Shown here piece by piece: positions 29,902-39,500 of a stretch of DNA of 64,000 bases. The stretch lies in assembly GCF_005938105.1 (NCBI RefSeq), contig NZ_VCPE01000013.1, positions 62,001 to 126,000 of the forward strand, in the 5' to 3' direction. Position 1 is the first letter of the stretch. Each line of letters starts with the position of its first letter. The notes beneath the pieces are model-generated. The model was not told where the DNA came from and searched no databases. It saw only the letters and a program-made list of their open reading frames with translations. The translations under genes and the position numbers were made by a program. Source of the DNA: Brucella haematophila. Its GTDB lineage: Bacteria; Pseudomonadota; Alphaproteobacteria; Rhizobiales; Rhizobiaceae.

Positions 29902-31020
29902 TTACTTCTGCTGAATGTAGGTATATTTCCCGTCAGCGCCCTTTTCCCACTTGTACATGACGTAACCTGGGAGCTTCGGATCGCCCTTTTCATCGTAGGA
30001 AATATCGCCGAGCACGGTCTTGAACGGACCCTTTGCCTTCAGCGCCTTCGCAACTTCCTGCGGGTCGTTGCTGGCTGCAGCCTTGGCGGCCTGAGCAAGC
30101 GACTGAACGGCAGCGTAGGAGTAAAGCGTGTAGGCTTCCGGCTCAAAACCAGCGTCGCGGAACTTCTTGACAAGTTCAGCATTGTCCGGGTTGTTGCGCG
30201 GATCTGGACCGAAGGTGTTCAGCGTACCGGCAACAGCATCGCCAGCAATCGAAGCCAGTTCGTTCGACACAATACCGTCGCCCGAGATGAACTGAGCCTT
30301 GAGGCCCTGGTCAGCCATCTGACGGATGATCAGGCCAGCTTCCGGATGCAAGCCACCCCAATATACGACTGTGACGCCAGCCTGCTTGAGCTTTGCGATC
30401 AGAGCCGAGAAATCCTTTTCGCCGACGTTTACGCCTTCATAAAGGGTTTCCTTGGTGCCCAGCTCGTTGAGCTTCTTCTTGGTTTCGTCGGCAAGGCCCT
30501 GACCATAAGGGGTCTTGTCGTGAATGACGGCGATCTTCGCGTCCTTGAAGTTGTCGAAGATGTACTGGCCGGCAACGATACCCTGCTGGTCATCACGGCC
30601 GCAGGTACGGAACGTGTTCCAGAGCTGACGCTCGGTATAGACCGGGTTGGTTGCAGCAGGCGAAATTTCGAGAATGCCGTTTTCGGCATAGACTTCCGAA
30701 GCCGGAATCGAAACGCCCGAGTTGAAGTGGCCGACAACATACTTCACGCCATCGGCAGCGAACTTGTTGGCAACCGAAATGCCCTGCTTCGGATCCGAAA
30801 CGTCGTCGCCGAGCGTAATCGCGATCTTCTCGCCGTTGATGCCGCCAGCATCGTTGATTTCCTTGATGGCGGCTTCGGCGCCTTTCTGGATCTGCGCACC
30901 GTAAACGGCATTCGGGCCGGTCAGCGGCGCACCGATGCCCAGAAGTACATCAGCCCATGCAGAGCCGCCAAAAGCCATCACAGCAGCAAGAGCCACGCCC
31001 GAAAAAAGATACTTCTTCAT
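29902..31020 (-). CDS. livJ: Branched-chain amino acid ABC transporter, substrate-binding protein (paralogue 2)
   Basis: 372-residue LivJ-type periplasmic binding protein with signal peptide [19 protein letters not shown] through AWA and the mature start [18 protein letters not shown]. It is collinear with the 28140-29255 product; stretches such as HFNSGVSIP and [16 protein letters not shown]-type segments match closely. The ATG at 31020 follows GGGAGT. It lies next to the liv operon but behind that operon's terminator. The two paralogues may differ in ligand preference. Confidence 0.92.
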   Translation of the reverse strand: MKKYLFSGVALAAVMAFGGSAWADVLLGIGAPLTGPNAVYGAQIQKGAEAAIKEINDAGGINGEKIAITLGDDVSDPKQGISVANKFAADGVKYVVGHFNSGVSIPASEVYAENGILEISPAATNPVYTERQLWNTFRTCGRDDQQGIVAGQYIFDNFKDAKIAVIHDKTPYGQGLADETKKKLNELGTKETLYEGVNVGEKDFSALIAKLKQAGVTVVYWGGLHPEAGLIIRQMADQGLKAQFISGDGIVSNELASIAGDAVAGTLNTFGPDPRNNPDNAELVKKFRDAGFEPEAYTLYSYAAVQSLAQAAKAAASNDPQEVAKALKAKGPFKTVLGDISYDEKGDPKLPGYVMYKWEKGADGKYTYIQQK

Positions 31021-31141
31021 TTTTGGAACTCCCATCCTTGTATTTACCCCGAAGCGATGTTTTAGCACCGCCTTATTATCTTGCTGAATACTCAGCAATA
31101 TCTACGCTGAATCATAGTACTGTCAACGTGATCTTTTAAAA

Positions 31142-31168
31142 AAAGCTTCGCCGCGAACGGCGAAGCTT
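31142..31168 (-). terminator. Terminator of the livHMGF operon
   Basis: AAGCTTCGCCG (31143-31153), loop CGAA and CGGCGAAGCTT (31158-31168) form a perfect 11-bp stem, with a T-run on the minus strand. Confidence 0.93.
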
Positions 31169-31172
31169 CGAA

Positions 31173-31517
31173 TTATTTTGCTTTCCAGCTCAGCGGCGAA
31201 GCTTTTTCATAAAGCCAGCCATATTGCCGCACCATTTGTTTGGTGCGCGTGAACTGGAAGCCGATTGTCCCAACGATCATCAGAACGATCGTGTCCACCA
31301 GATAATAGTGGAACGAAAGCAGCGTTCCTTCAAACAGCGCGAAGTGGATGAAACGCACAGCAGCGCCCAGCGGGATCAGATAGACCAGAAGCTGCGGCAG
31401 GCTGCGCCAGGTCTGCGCGCAGGCCCGACCTGTCATCCAGGCGGCCCAGCCGCCCAGCACGCATGTGATGAGGAAAAACAGCCAGAAAGACGGTTCTTCG
31501 TAGAGAATACCTTGCAT
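31173..31517 (-). CDS. Small membrane protein of the liv operon (DUF6867-like)
   Basis: 114-residue protein with about three membrane segments (WLFFLITCVLGGWAAWMTG, LLVYLIPLGAAVRFIHFALF, LVDTIVLMIVGTIGFQF). The ATG at 31517 has AAGGAG 7 nt upstream and lies 10 bp after livF. It is the last gene of the operon, just before the terminator. From memory this matches a domain-of-unknown-function family found next to branched-chain amino acid transporters in rhizobia. A role as an accessory membrane subunit is an inference from position. Confidence 0.8.
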   Translation of the reverse strand: MQGILYEEPSFWLFFLITCVLGGWAAWMTGRACAQTWRSLPQLLVYLIPLGAAVRFIHFALFEGTLLSFHYYLVDTIVLMIVGTIGFQFTRTKQMVRQYGWLYEKASPLSWKAK

Positions 31518-31527
31518 GACTTTCTCC

Positions 31528-32277
31528 TTAATGCCTTCCGCCTTCGAGATAGGCGGCGCGCACTTCCGGATCGGCCAGAAGATCACGGCCAGAGCCGCTC
31601 ATCGTGATCGATCCGTTGACCATCACATAGCCACGGTCGGCGAGTTTGAGCGCACCGAATGCGTTCTGCTCGACGAGAAATACCGTGAGGCCCTGTGTGC
31701 GGTTCAGTTCCTTGATCGCCTCGAAAATCTGCTTGACGATCAGCGGTGCAAGACCAAGCGACGGCTCATCGAGAAGCAGAAGCTTCGGACGCGCCATCAG
31801 CGCGCGGGCGATGGCCAGCATCTGCTGTTCGCCGCCCGACAACGTGCCGCCACGCTGGCTGATGCGTTCCTTGAGACGCGGGAACAGGTCGAACATCAGC
31901 TTCACGTCTTCTTCGAAGTACTTCTGATGATCGAGGCTCGCGCCCATCTGGAGATTTTCGAGAACCGTCATGCGCGGGAAGATGCGGCGACCTTCCGGCG
32001 ACTGCGCGATACGCAACTTGGCAATCTCGTGTGGCGGCATGGACGTAATGTCCTTGCCGTTGAAGAGAACGCGACCAGTGCGTGCCTTCGGCGAACCGAA
32101 AATCGTCATCATCAGCGTGGACTTGCCAGCGCCATTGGCACCGATCAGGGCCACGATTTCGCCTTCGTCCACTGTCAGGTCGATACCCTTCAGCGCACAG
32201 ATGTTGCCGTAATAGGTCTCGACCTTTTCAACGGCCAGAAGCGGTTGCTTTTTCTGCATGGGATCAGCCTGCATCAT
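31528..32277 (-). CDS. livF: Branched-chain amino acid ABC transporter, ATP-binding protein LivF
   Basis: 249-residue ABC ATPase. Walker A GANGAGKST is near residues 44-52, the signature is LSGGEQQMLAIARALM, and Walker B LLLLDEPSLGLAP; these forms are typical of LivF. The ATG overlaps the livG stop by 4 bp; a second ATG is one codon later. It works as a heterodimer with LivG under the LivHM permease. Confidence 0.95.
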   Translation of the reverse strand: MMQADPMQKKQPLLAVEKVETYYGNICALKGIDLTVDEGEIVALIGANGAGKSTLMMTIFGSPKARTGRVLFNGKDITSMPPHEIAKLRIAQSPEGRRIFPRMTVLENLQMGASLDHQKYFEEDVKLMFDLFPRLKERISQRGGTLSGGEQQMLAIARALMARPKLLLLDEPSLGLAPLIVKQIFEAIKELNRTQGLTVFLVEQNAFGALKLADRGYVMVNGSITMSGSGRDLLADPEVRAAYLEGGRH

Positions 32278-33593
32278 TCGCCTCCCTTCTTCGGCTTGGC
32301 CGGAGCTTTTCGGCTTGGCGGCGCCTTTGCGGGAGCGGTCTTGTGGCTCGTCGGAACATCGCCGGCTTCGACGCGGCTCGAGAATTCGGTCGCCTGGCCA
32401 GCGGCCAACTTTTTGGCCTGCCCCACCCAGTCTTCACGGGCGATGCGGCCATCGAATTCCAGATAGGTTTCAGCCTGCTTGATGTCAGCTTCGGACCATG
32501 CGGCGATCTGATCGAAATGATAGATGCCGTGCTCGTTCAGCTTCTTTTCGTTAACCGCACCGATGCCCTTCACGAGCGTCAGATTGTCGGCCTTGCCATC
32601 GCGAGCTGCGTCCAATCCACCGGCAAGTCGGGAAACTTCCGCAGCCTCTTCCTGTTCGATCGCTTCTTCGGCAAGCTGCGTCGTAACAAGATCGATGGCA
32701 TCGGTCACACCAGGCTTGTCCGCCTCGTCGATCAGATCGGCGATTTCCTCGTCGTCAACGCCAAGATAAGCGGCGATAACGCGCGGATCGTTGCGGACTT
32801 CTTCCGGCGTGCCGTCGGAGATCTTCGTGCCATATTCCAGCACGATCACGTGGTCGGAGATCTCCATAACCACCGACATGTCGTGCTCGATCAGCAGGAG
32901 CGACGTCCCGGTATCCTTGCGGATATCGAGCAGAAGCTTGTTCAGCTCAGCCGACTCGCGCGGATTCAGACCTGCTGCCGGTTCATCAAGGCAGAGAATT
33001 TCCGGCTCGGTGCACATGGCGCGAGCGATTTCCAGACGGCGCTGATCGCCATAAGGCAGATCGCCAGCCGGATCGTCTGCGCGCGCAGTCAGATTGATCT
33101 TATCCAGCCAGTAACGCGCCTTTTCGATGGCTTCCTTGGCGGCCTTCTTATAGCCCGGCAGGCCCAGAAGGCCGAGGATCGTGAAACCGGACGACCGCAT
33201 CAGCGTGTTGTGCTGGGCGACGAGCAGGTTTTCCAGAACGGTCAGGCCTGAGAACAGACGAATATTCTGGAAGGTACGCGCCACCTTGGCCTGTTTGGTG
33301 ATCTGGAAATCCGGAAGACGTTCCAGAAGGAAAGTGTCGCCCGTGTTCCGATGCATGGTCAACATGCCGCCCGTTGGCTTGTAGAAGCCGGTGATGCAGT
33401 TGAAGACCGTTGTTTTACCGGCACCGTTCGGGCCGATGAGCGCGGTAATGTCACCACGCTTCACATCGAAGCTCAGATCGTTGATGGCGACGAGGCCACC
33501 AAAGCGCATCGACAGATGCTCAACCTGAAGAACGGTGTCTTTCTGAACCAGGTTTTTCTGAACATTGTCAGACATTGTCGCTGTCTCCGCCAT
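32274..33593 (-). CDS. livG: Branched-chain amino acid ABC transporter, ATP-binding protein LivG with C-terminal extension
   Basis: 439 residues, far longer than the usual 250-290 of LivG. The ATPase part (about 20-285) has Walker A GPNGAGKTT (54-62), signature GDQRRLEIARAM and Walker B ILCLDEPAAGLNP. It is followed by about 155 extra residues: an acidic linker, a helix-hairpin-helix-like unit (NLTLVKGIGAVNEKKLNEHG through GRIAREDWVGQAKKLAAG) and a Lys/Pro/Ala-rich tail. That unit resembles the tail seen on rhizobial NuoE and L21. ATG overlaps the livM stop by 1 bp (TGATG). Confidence 0.93.
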   Translation of the reverse strand: MAETATMSDNVQKNLVQKDTVLQVEHLSMRFGGLVAINDLSFDVKRGDITALIGPNGAGKTTVFNCITGFYKPTGGMLTMHRNTGDTFLLERLPDFQITKQAKVARTFQNIRLFSGLTVLENLLVAQHNTLMRSSGFTILGLLGLPGYKKAAKEAIEKARYWLDKINLTARADDPAGDLPYGDQRRLEIARAMCTEPEILCLDEPAAGLNPRESAELNKLLLDIRKDTGTSLLLIEHDMSVVMEISDHVIVLEYGTKISDGTPEEVRNDPRVIAAYLGVDDEEIADLIDEADKPGVTDAIDLVTTQLAEEAIEQEEAAEVSRLAGGLDAARDGKADNLTLVKGIGAVNEKKLNEHGIYHFDQIAAWSEADIKQAETYLEFDGRIAREDWVGQAKKLAAGQATEFSSRVEAGDVPTSHKTAPAKAPPSRKAPAKPKKGGE

Positions 33594-34972
33594 CAGCCGT
33601 GCCCTTCCTTGGTAAAGGCACCCGACACCATCTTCTTTGCATGCAGGAACGCGCTTGGTTCTCGGCTTCCGACAAAGCCACGCGGTTTCCAGACCATGAC
33701 GACCACCATAGCGAGGCCGAAGATCAGCATGCGATAGAGTTCCGGCGTGAAGTCGGGACCGAAGATCACCTTCAGGAAGCCCATTTCGCGCAGGATTTCC
33801 GTGCCGCCAATCATGACGACTGCGGCGATGGCGATACCGACGAGCGACCCCATACCGCCGAGAACGACGATGGCGAGGATAACCGCGGATTCAAGGAACA
33901 CGAAGGATTCCGGGCTCACAAAGCCCTGACGTGCGGCGAAGAAGGAGCCCGCAAAACCACCGAACATCGCGCCCGTGGCAAAAGCCGTGAGCTTGGTGGT
34001 CGTGGTGTTGATGCCGAGCGAACGGCAGGCGATTTCGTCTTCACGCAGCGCTTCCCATGCGCGGCCAACCGGCATGCGACGCAGACGGATCGTAACCCAG
34101 GCAGTCAGAAGCGCCAGCAGCAGAATGACGTAATAGAGGAAGAACTTGTAATGCGCCGGCGAGAAAGCAATTCCCATATGGGCGGCAAAACCATCCGGAC
34201 CGGCCTTGAACGGCAGACCGAAGAAGGTTGCCTTGGCAATGCCCGAAATACCGAAAGTGCCCTTGGTGAGATCGGTCCAGTTGATGAGCACCAGACGGAT
34301 GATTTCACCGAAAGCCAGCGTCACGATGGCGAGATAGTCACCGCGCAGACGCAAGACCGGGAAGCCCAGAATGACGCCCCATGTTGCCGCCAGAATGCCT
34401 GCAATGGGCAGCAGCATCCAGAACGACAGACCGAAATAGCTCGACAGGATCGCGTAAGAATATGCGCCGACAGCGTAGAAGGCCACATAGCCGAGATCGA
34501 GAAGACCGGCGAGACCGACGACGATATTGAGGCCCCAGGCCAGCATCACATAGATGAGGATCTGGACGCCGAAATTATCCACCCATTTGAGCGAGCCCTG
34601 CCAGCCCAGAGCCATGACGATCAGGATCGGATAGGCAAAGAGGAAGGCGACGCCAAGCTTGGAGAAATGGGTGCGGAAGAAGGACTGGCCTTCCGAGGTA
34701 TCCACCGTGCGCTTGCTCTTGGCGAGCTTGCGCGCCTCGAGCTGCGGCTGCAGGAAGGCGACGAACAGGAAGCGTCCGGCTGCCGCCAGCGCAACCATGA
34801 CGGCCAGCGCGCCCCAGCGCTGTACCAGCACCAGTTCATTGTTGATGTTCTGCTCGGTCTTGAAACCGATGATCAGGACGAAGAGACCCAGCGCCAGAAG
34901 ACCGGCGATGATACCTTCACGAATGGCCCGGCCAAAAAGGGAATCCGGGCGTGAACTCGACTGTACAGCCAT
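33593..34972 (-). CDS. livM: Branched-chain amino acid ABC transporter, permease LivM
   Basis: 459-residue inner-membrane permease with about 9-10 membrane segments and the LivM signatures [26 protein letters not shown] and [13 protein letters not shown]. An N-terminal region of about 130 residues with extra membrane helices makes it longer than the core family. The EAA-type loop ([19 protein letters not shown]) contacts the ATPases. The gene begins 2 bp after livH. Confidence 0.94.
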   Translation of the reverse strand: MAVQSSSRPDSLFGRAIREGIIAGLLALGLFVLIIGFKTEQNINNELVLVQRWGALAVMVALAAAGRFLFVAFLQPQLEARKLAKSKRTVDTSEGQSFFRTHFSKLGVAFLFAYPILIVMALGWQGSLKWVDNFGVQILIYVMLAWGLNIVVGLAGLLDLGYVAFYAVGAYSYAILSSYFGLSFWMLLPIAGILAATWGVILGFPVLRLRGDYLAIVTLAFGEIIRLVLINWTDLTKGTFGISGIAKATFFGLPFKAGPDGFAAHMGIAFSPAHYKFFLYYVILLLALLTAWVTIRLRRMPVGRAWEALREDEIACRSLGINTTTTKLTAFATGAMFGGFAGSFFAARQGFVSPESFVFLESAVILAIVVLGGMGSLVGIAIAAVVMIGGTEILREMGFLKVIFGPDFTPELYRMLIFGLAMVVVMVWKPRGFVGSREPSAFLHAKKMVSGAFTKEGHG

Positions 34973-34974
34973 GA

Positions 34975-35883
34975 TTACACCTTTTCGACTTCAGGACGGC
35001 CAAGAATACCCGACGGCATGAAGATCAGCACGATGGCCAGGATCGAGAACGCCGCGACATCCTTGTAGTCGATCGAGAAATAAGCCGACCAGAGCGCTTC
35101 GATCAGACCGATCAGCAGACCGCCGACAACCGCGCCCGGAAGCGAACCGATACCGCCCAGAACCGCAGCGGTGAACGCCTTGACGCCGGGGATGAACCCG
35201 TCGGCGAAGGAAATCACACCGTAGAAGGACAGGTAAAGCGTACCGGCAACGGCTGCGAGCATGGCGCCCATCACGAAGGTGAGCGAAATCACGCGGTCAA
35301 CATTGATGCCGAGAAGTGCGGCCATCTTGCGGTCCTGCTCACAGGCACGCTGCGCACGACCGAGCGATGTGCGATTGACGATGTACCAGAAGATCGCCAG
35401 CAGCACCGCCGTTACCACGATGACGACGATCTGCTTGAGCGAAATCGTGACACTGGAACCGAACAGGCTGTACGAGCCGTTTAGGAGCTGCGGAACCGGC
35501 TTGTTGCGCGGACCCTGCGTCACCTGGACGAAGTTGGACAAGACGATCGACATGCCGATCGCCGTGATCAGCGGTGCAAGGCGGAACGAACCGCGCAGCG
35601 GCCGATAAGCCACGCGCTCGATCGTCCAGCTCCACAAGCCGGTCATGAGCATAGCAACCACCATCATCAGAAGCAGAAGCAGCGCAATCGGCAGCGCTCC
35701 GATGAAAGTTGTGATGATTAGAAAAACAATCAGCGCCATAAAGGCGCCGAGCATAAAGACATCGCCATGAGCAAAGTTGATCATGCCAATGATACCATAG
35801 ACCATCGTGTAGCCGATGGCGATCAGGCCATAGATCGAACCGAGCGCGAGCCCGTTGATCACCTGCTGGAGGAAATATTCCAT
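34975..35883 (-). CDS. livH: Branched-chain amino acid ABC transporter, permease LivH
   Basis: 302-residue permease with about eight membrane segments. It has the LivH start [37 protein letters not shown] and the EAA-type loop [19 protein letters not shown]. The ATG at 35883 follows GGTGG at 7 nt, preferred over an in-frame start 5 codons upstream. It is the first gene of livH-livM-livG-livF-small membrane protein, joined by overlaps or gaps of 10 bp or less. The operon promoter should lie in 35884-36140. Confidence 0.94.
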   Translation of the reverse strand: MEYFLQQVINGLALGSIYGLIAIGYTMVYGIIGMINFAHGDVFMLGAFMALIVFLIITTFIGALPIALLLLLMMVVAMLMTGLWSWTIERVAYRPLRGSFRLAPLITAIGMSIVLSNFVQVTQGPRNKPVPQLLNGSYSLFGSSVTISLKQIVVIVVTAVLLAIFWYIVNRTSLGRAQRACEQDRKMAALLGINVDRVISLTFVMGAMLAAVAGTLYLSFYGVISFADGFIPGVKAFTAAVLGGIGSLPGAVVGGLLIGLIEALWSAYFSIDYKDVAAFSILAIVLIFMPSGILGRPEVEKV

Positions 35884-36140
35884 CGAAAAGCCACCCATTT
35901 AACAAGCCGGAATCTTATTGGCGCATCATTATTTCGTGCACCCTCATTTTTTTCCCGGTCGATTACACCTAACGGCTGCATCAAGGAATGCAAGCCCCTT
36001 TCGTCTTAAACAAAAGACTAATTGCTTCATCCTTCTGCAAACCAGTTATGTCCCCTACTAAACGCCCCTTTCGCGTCCTTTTCTACCGAAACGGACGCCT
36101 TATCCCATGTTTTCCCCGAAGCCTCAAAGGGCAAGAAATT

Positions 36141-36172
36141 GGGTGGTTGGCCGCTTTTGGCCAACCGTACCC
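36141..36172. terminator. Hairpin downstream of hydroxyproline epimerase gene
   Basis: GGTTGGCC (36145-36152) and GGCCAACC (36159-36166) form an 8-bp stem, extended by GGGT/ACCC with a bulge. No strong T-run follows, so termination is plausible but not certain. Confidence 0.5.
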
Positions 36173-36175
36173 GTT

Positions 36176-37201
36176 TTACGCAACTGTGAAACCGTGAGCA
36201 AACGGATCCCGGTCATCAATGAAGATGGTATTATAACCGGTCATCCGTGCCCAGCCCGCAATTGACGGGATAATCCCCGGCAGGACGGTATCCTGGCCCG
36301 TAGCAGGGCCTGTGACTTCCACTGCGCGCTCGACGCGACCGTGGAACAGCGAACCAATGATGGATTCATGCACGAATTCATCGCCCGGCTTCAGCTTGCC
36401 CTTGGCGGTGAGCTGTGCCATGCGCGCCGAGGTGCCGGTTCCGCAAGGCGAACGGTCGATGGCCTTGTCGCCATAGAAGACGGCGTTGCGGGCATGAGCT
36501 TCCGGCTGGGTCGGCTTGCCGGTCCAGAGGATATGCGTCAGACGATTGATATCGGCCAGCAGCGGGTGCTGGAACTTGTATTTCTCGTTGAGACGCTGAC
36601 GCAGAACCGGGCTCCAGGCGATCAGCTGCTGGGCGCTGTAATCGGCCATGTCGGTGTAATTGTCCTGCGGCTCGACGATGGCATAAAAATTACCGCCATA
36701 GGCCACATCGACCTTGAGTGTGCCGAGATCAGGGCATTCCACTTCCATGCCTTCCGCATAGAGGAAAGCCGGAACATTGGTGAGGCGCACGCGCTCCACA
36801 TACTGGCCGTTCTGCTCATATTCGATGGCAACCAGACCGGCTGGCGTGTCGAGGTTGAGCTTACCCGGCGTCTTTGGCGTGACGAGGCCCTGTTCAATGG
36901 CCATGGTCACGGTACCGATGGTGCCGTGACCGCACATGGGCAGGCAACCGGAGGTTTCGATGAACAGCACCGCCACATCGCAATCCGGGCGCGTCGGCGG
37001 ATAAAGGATCGATCCCGACATCATGTCATGGCCGCGTGGTTCGAACATCAGGCCGGTGCGGATCCAGTCAAACTCGCGCAGAAAATGTGCGCGCTTTTCC
37101 ATCATGGTCGAACCTTCGAGGTTCGGGCCGCCGCCCGCCACCAGACGCACAGGGTTACCGCATGTATGTCCGTCGACGCAGAAAAAGGAATGTCTTGCCA
37201 T
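36176..37201 (-). CDS. 4-hydroxyproline 2-epimerase (proline racemase family)
   Basis: 341-residue member of the proline racemase family. The two catalytic cysteines are both present: Cys90 (LPMCGHGTIG) and Cys253 (DRSPCGTGTSA), so it epimerises or racemises rather than dehydrates. The gene starts 5 bp after an FAD oxidase, the standard pair for trans-4-hydroxy-L-proline breakdown, which favours hydroxyproline epimerase over proline racemase. A Brucella homologue, PrpA, is known as a B-cell mitogen; equivalence here is an inference. The ATG at 37201 begins the conserved MARHSFFCVDGHTCGNPVR. Confidence 0.9.
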   Translation of the reverse strand: MARHSFFCVDGHTCGNPVRLVAGGGPNLEGSTMMEKRAHFLREFDWIRTGLMFEPRGHDMMSGSILYPPTRPDCDVAVLFIETSGCLPMCGHGTIGTVTMAIEQGLVTPKTPGKLNLDTPAGLVAIEYEQNGQYVERVRLTNVPAFLYAEGMEVECPDLGTLKVDVAYGGNFYAIVEPQDNYTDMADYSAQQLIAWSPVLRQRLNEKYKFQHPLLADINRLTHILWTGKPTQPEAHARNAVFYGDKAIDRSPCGTGTSARMAQLTAKGKLKPGDEFVHESIIGSLFHGRVERAVEVTGPATGQDTVLPGIIPSIAGWARMTGYNTIFIDDRDPFAHGFTVA

Positions 37202-37206
37202 GATGG

Positions 37207-38484
37207 TCAGTTCCGAAAACGTTGTGGCTTGAATGGTTCGATGTCGATTGCAGGCTTCGCGCCGGTGATCAGATCGCGGATCAGGCGTCCGGTCGCTGCG
37301 GATTGTGTGAGGCCAAGATGGCCATGGCCGAAGCCGTAGAAAATATTTCCGCCCGACGAGGCGCGGCCAATGACCGGCACCGAGTCCGGAATGGACGGAC
37401 GATAGCCCATCCACTCGCGTCCGCCTTCAGTTTTGAGGCCGGGCAGGAAGCGGGAAGCCTTGGTCAGCATCGCTTTGGAGCGCGCATAATTCGGCGGCAG
37501 ATCGAGCCCGCCGAATTCAACCGCGCCGCCCACGCGCAATCCTGTCGCCATTGGCGTGACGACGAAACCGTGACTCGGGAAAGTGAGCTGTCGCTTCACA
37601 TCGAAAGCGCCCACCGGCAACGTTGTGTTGTAACCGCGCTCGGTATCGAGCGGCACCGCATCACCGAACCCTTTCGCAAACTCCCGCGAAAAAGCGCCGG
37701 TCATCACGATGAGGTTTTTTGCGCTGATCTCGGTGCCGTCTTCAAGGCGCACGCGCGCGCCGCCTTCTGCCGGTTGCGCACTCGTCACTTTCGCTTTCAG
37801 GAAGCGTGCGCCAAGGCGTTCCGCATAGGCCCAGACAGCCTGTCCGAACAGTTTCGGGTCACTGACATTTTTCCAGCCGGGCACGAAGGTTCCGGCCACG
37901 ATGCGCGGGCTGAGGCCCGGCTGCAATTCGGCCAACCGCGCACCATGGACATGCTCATGCGCAATGCCAGCCTTCTCGCGAATGTCCCAGCTTGGGAGAG
38001 CGGCATTCAGCTCGGCTTCGCTTTCATAAAGTTCCAGATTGCCGTTTTCCTGCAAACGGTCGCGCAAATCGGCGCGGTCGATCAGTGCCAGCATTTCGCT
38101 TGCCGCAAGCCGCATGATATTGGCCTGCGTGACAGCGGTTTTCTCCAGCGCTTGAGCGCTGCTGGCGCGCCAGAACTGATAGAGCCACGGCACCATTTTC
38201 GGGAAATAGGACGGGCGAATGGAGAAAGGCCCCAGCGGGTCCATCAGCCAGCCCGGCACCTTGCGCATGACACCCTTGGAAGCCAGCGGCAGAATTTCCG
38301 AAAAAGCGAGCGCCGCCGCATTGCCGGAACTCGTTTCCTCACAGATGCCCGTGCGATCAATGACCAGCACATCGCGCCCGGCTTCGGTCAGGAGGGCTGC
38401 CGTCACAGAACCGACAATTCCGCCACCGATGATAACAATATCCTGCTGTCCCATTTTTTGCTGCTTGTTGGGATCAGATTTCAT
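37207..38484 (-). CDS. FAD-dependent D-amino-acid/D-hydroxyproline dehydrogenase
   Basis: 425-residue DadA-like flavoprotein. The dinucleotide motif GGGIVGSVTAALL is near the N-terminus, and the C-terminal FAD-binding stretch is GNIFYGFGHGHLGLTQSAATG. Its place directly upstream of the epimerase suggests it oxidises cis-4-hydroxy-D-proline to a pyrroline carboxylate. The ATG at 38484 has GGGGAG about 10 nt upstream; MGQQDIVII at 38454 is an alternative start. The later pathway enzymes (deaminase, semialdehyde dehydrogenase) are not in the window. Confidence 0.88.
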   Translation of the reverse strand: MKSDPNKQQKMGQQDIVIIGGGIVGSVTAALLTEAGRDVLVIDRTGICEETSSGNAAALAFSEILPLASKGVMRKVPGWLMDPLGPFSIRPSYFPKMVPWLYQFWRASSAQALEKTAVTQANIMRLAASEMLALIDRADLRDRLQENGNLELYESEAELNAALPSWDIREKAGIAHEHVHGARLAELQPGLSPRIVAGTFVPGWKNVSDPKLFGQAVWAYAERLGARFLKAKVTSAQPAEGGARVRLEDGTEISAKNLIVMTGAFSREFAKGFGDAVPLDTERGYNTTLPVGAFDVKRQLTFPSHGFVVTPMATGLRVGGAVEFGGLDLPPNYARSKAMLTKASRFLPGLKTEGGREWMGYRPSIPDSVPVIGRASSGGNIFYGFGHGHLGLTQSAATGRLIRDLITGAKPAIDIEPFKPQRFRN

Positions 38485-38804
38485 TCTTGTGCGGCTCCCC
38501 ACCGGTCCTTATGAGAGGCGTCATCACGGATGGAGCCCCTGTCTTTGTCAATACCGGTTTCCCGGTGCCCGAGTTCCGTATGCGCAACCGATGCCGTTCT
38601 GGCATGGTGCGCGTTCGAAATCAGAGCGACTTTGAAATCGGAGCGCCAACCCGTCTAACAAAATTTTGGAATAACACTATGCCGAAACCCGGTTAAAGCA
38701 AACGCGGGTCCGGCATGACTGCACCCTTGGTCGTATTGATATATCAGAGATATATTTGTAGGATTGTTTCATGTCAATTGCCATCATGCAGGACACCGGA
38801 CCAC
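38485..38804. other. Intergenic region between oxidase and GntR regulator
   Basis: 320 bp between divergent genes, so it should contain both promoters. A perfect inverted repeat lies at 38739-38755 (separate entry). A short plus-strand open frame at 38487-38696 has no ribosome binding site and no recognisable similarity. Confidence 0.4.
38739..38755. promoter_or_regulatory. Candidate GntR operator
   Basis: ATATATC-AGA-GATATAT is a perfect 7-3-7 inverted repeat, 50 bp upstream of the GntR start and in the shared region with the hydroxyproline genes. Confidence 0.55.
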
Positions 38805-39500
38805 ATGACACAGACGAGCCTCCGCGAACGGTCGATGAAAAGCGCCACCGGCAAACCGGCAACCGCTATTGACGGTCTGGGCGGCGAAAGCCTTGCCGAC
38901 CAGGCCTATCGCACATTGGAGCGCATGATCGTGACGCTTGAGCTGGAGCCGGGAGCCGTGGTCAACGAACGCACGCTCATCGAGCTGACCGGCATGGGCC
39001 GGACGCCGCTGCGAGAAGCCATTCAGCGGCTTGCCTGGGAAGGACTGATGGAAGTCCGCCCCCGTTCCGGCATTGCGATTGCGCCGATTGACCCGAAGGA
39101 TTTCGCCAAGGTGCTGGATGCCCGCGAAGGCGTTGAACGCGTCTTGGCGCGCGATGCAGCGCGCTTCGGTAGCCCACGCGACTATCAGCGGCTGGAAGCG
39201 GCGGCAGCAGCCATGCGGCAGGCAATCCCGGATGAGGACGTACAGTCATTTCTCGACGCCGACAAGGCTTTTGACATTGTGCTCGGCACCGCGGCCAACA
39301 ATCCCTATGCGACCCGCCTCGCGGCTCCGCTTCAGACGCATAGCCGCCGGTTCTGGTTCCGCTTGCGCCCATCGGCCAGCATCACAGGCTCAGCCAATGC
39401 CCATGCCGCGCTCATCGAAGCCATCGTGTCCCGTGAACCGGAACGCGCCAGCAACACCGCAAGTGAACTGATGGAATATCTGCGCACGCTTGCACCCTAA
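38805..39500 (+). CDS. GntR-family (FadR/FCD subgroup) transcriptional regulator
   Basis: 231-residue regulator. The GntR winged helix spans about residues 28-95 (LADQAYRTLERMIVTLELEPGAVVNERTL, GMGRTPLREAIQRLAWEGL), and the FCD ligand-binding domain has DAREGVERVLARDAAR followed by a helical bundle. It is divergent from the hydroxyproline epimerase/oxidase pair, so it probably represses them until the substrate appears. ATG at 38805 is chosen; ATG at 38835 is possible. Its stop overlaps the convergent small gene by 4 bp. Confidence 0.9.
   Translation: MTQTSLRERSMKSATGKPATAIDGLGGESLADQAYRTLERMIVTLELEPGAVVNERTLIELTGMGRTPLREAIQRLAWEGLMEVRPRSGIAIAPIDPKDFAKVLDAREGVERVLARDAARFGSPRDYQRLEAAAAAMRQAIPDEDVQSFLDADKAFDIVLGTAANNPYATRLAAPLQTHSRRFWFRLRPSASITGSANAHAALIEAIVSREPERASNTASELMEYLRTLAP

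Noticed and set aside
38487-38696. 69-residue plus-strand frame before the GntR gene
   Set aside because: No ribosome binding site and no similarity; overlaps the promoter region of two divergent genes.
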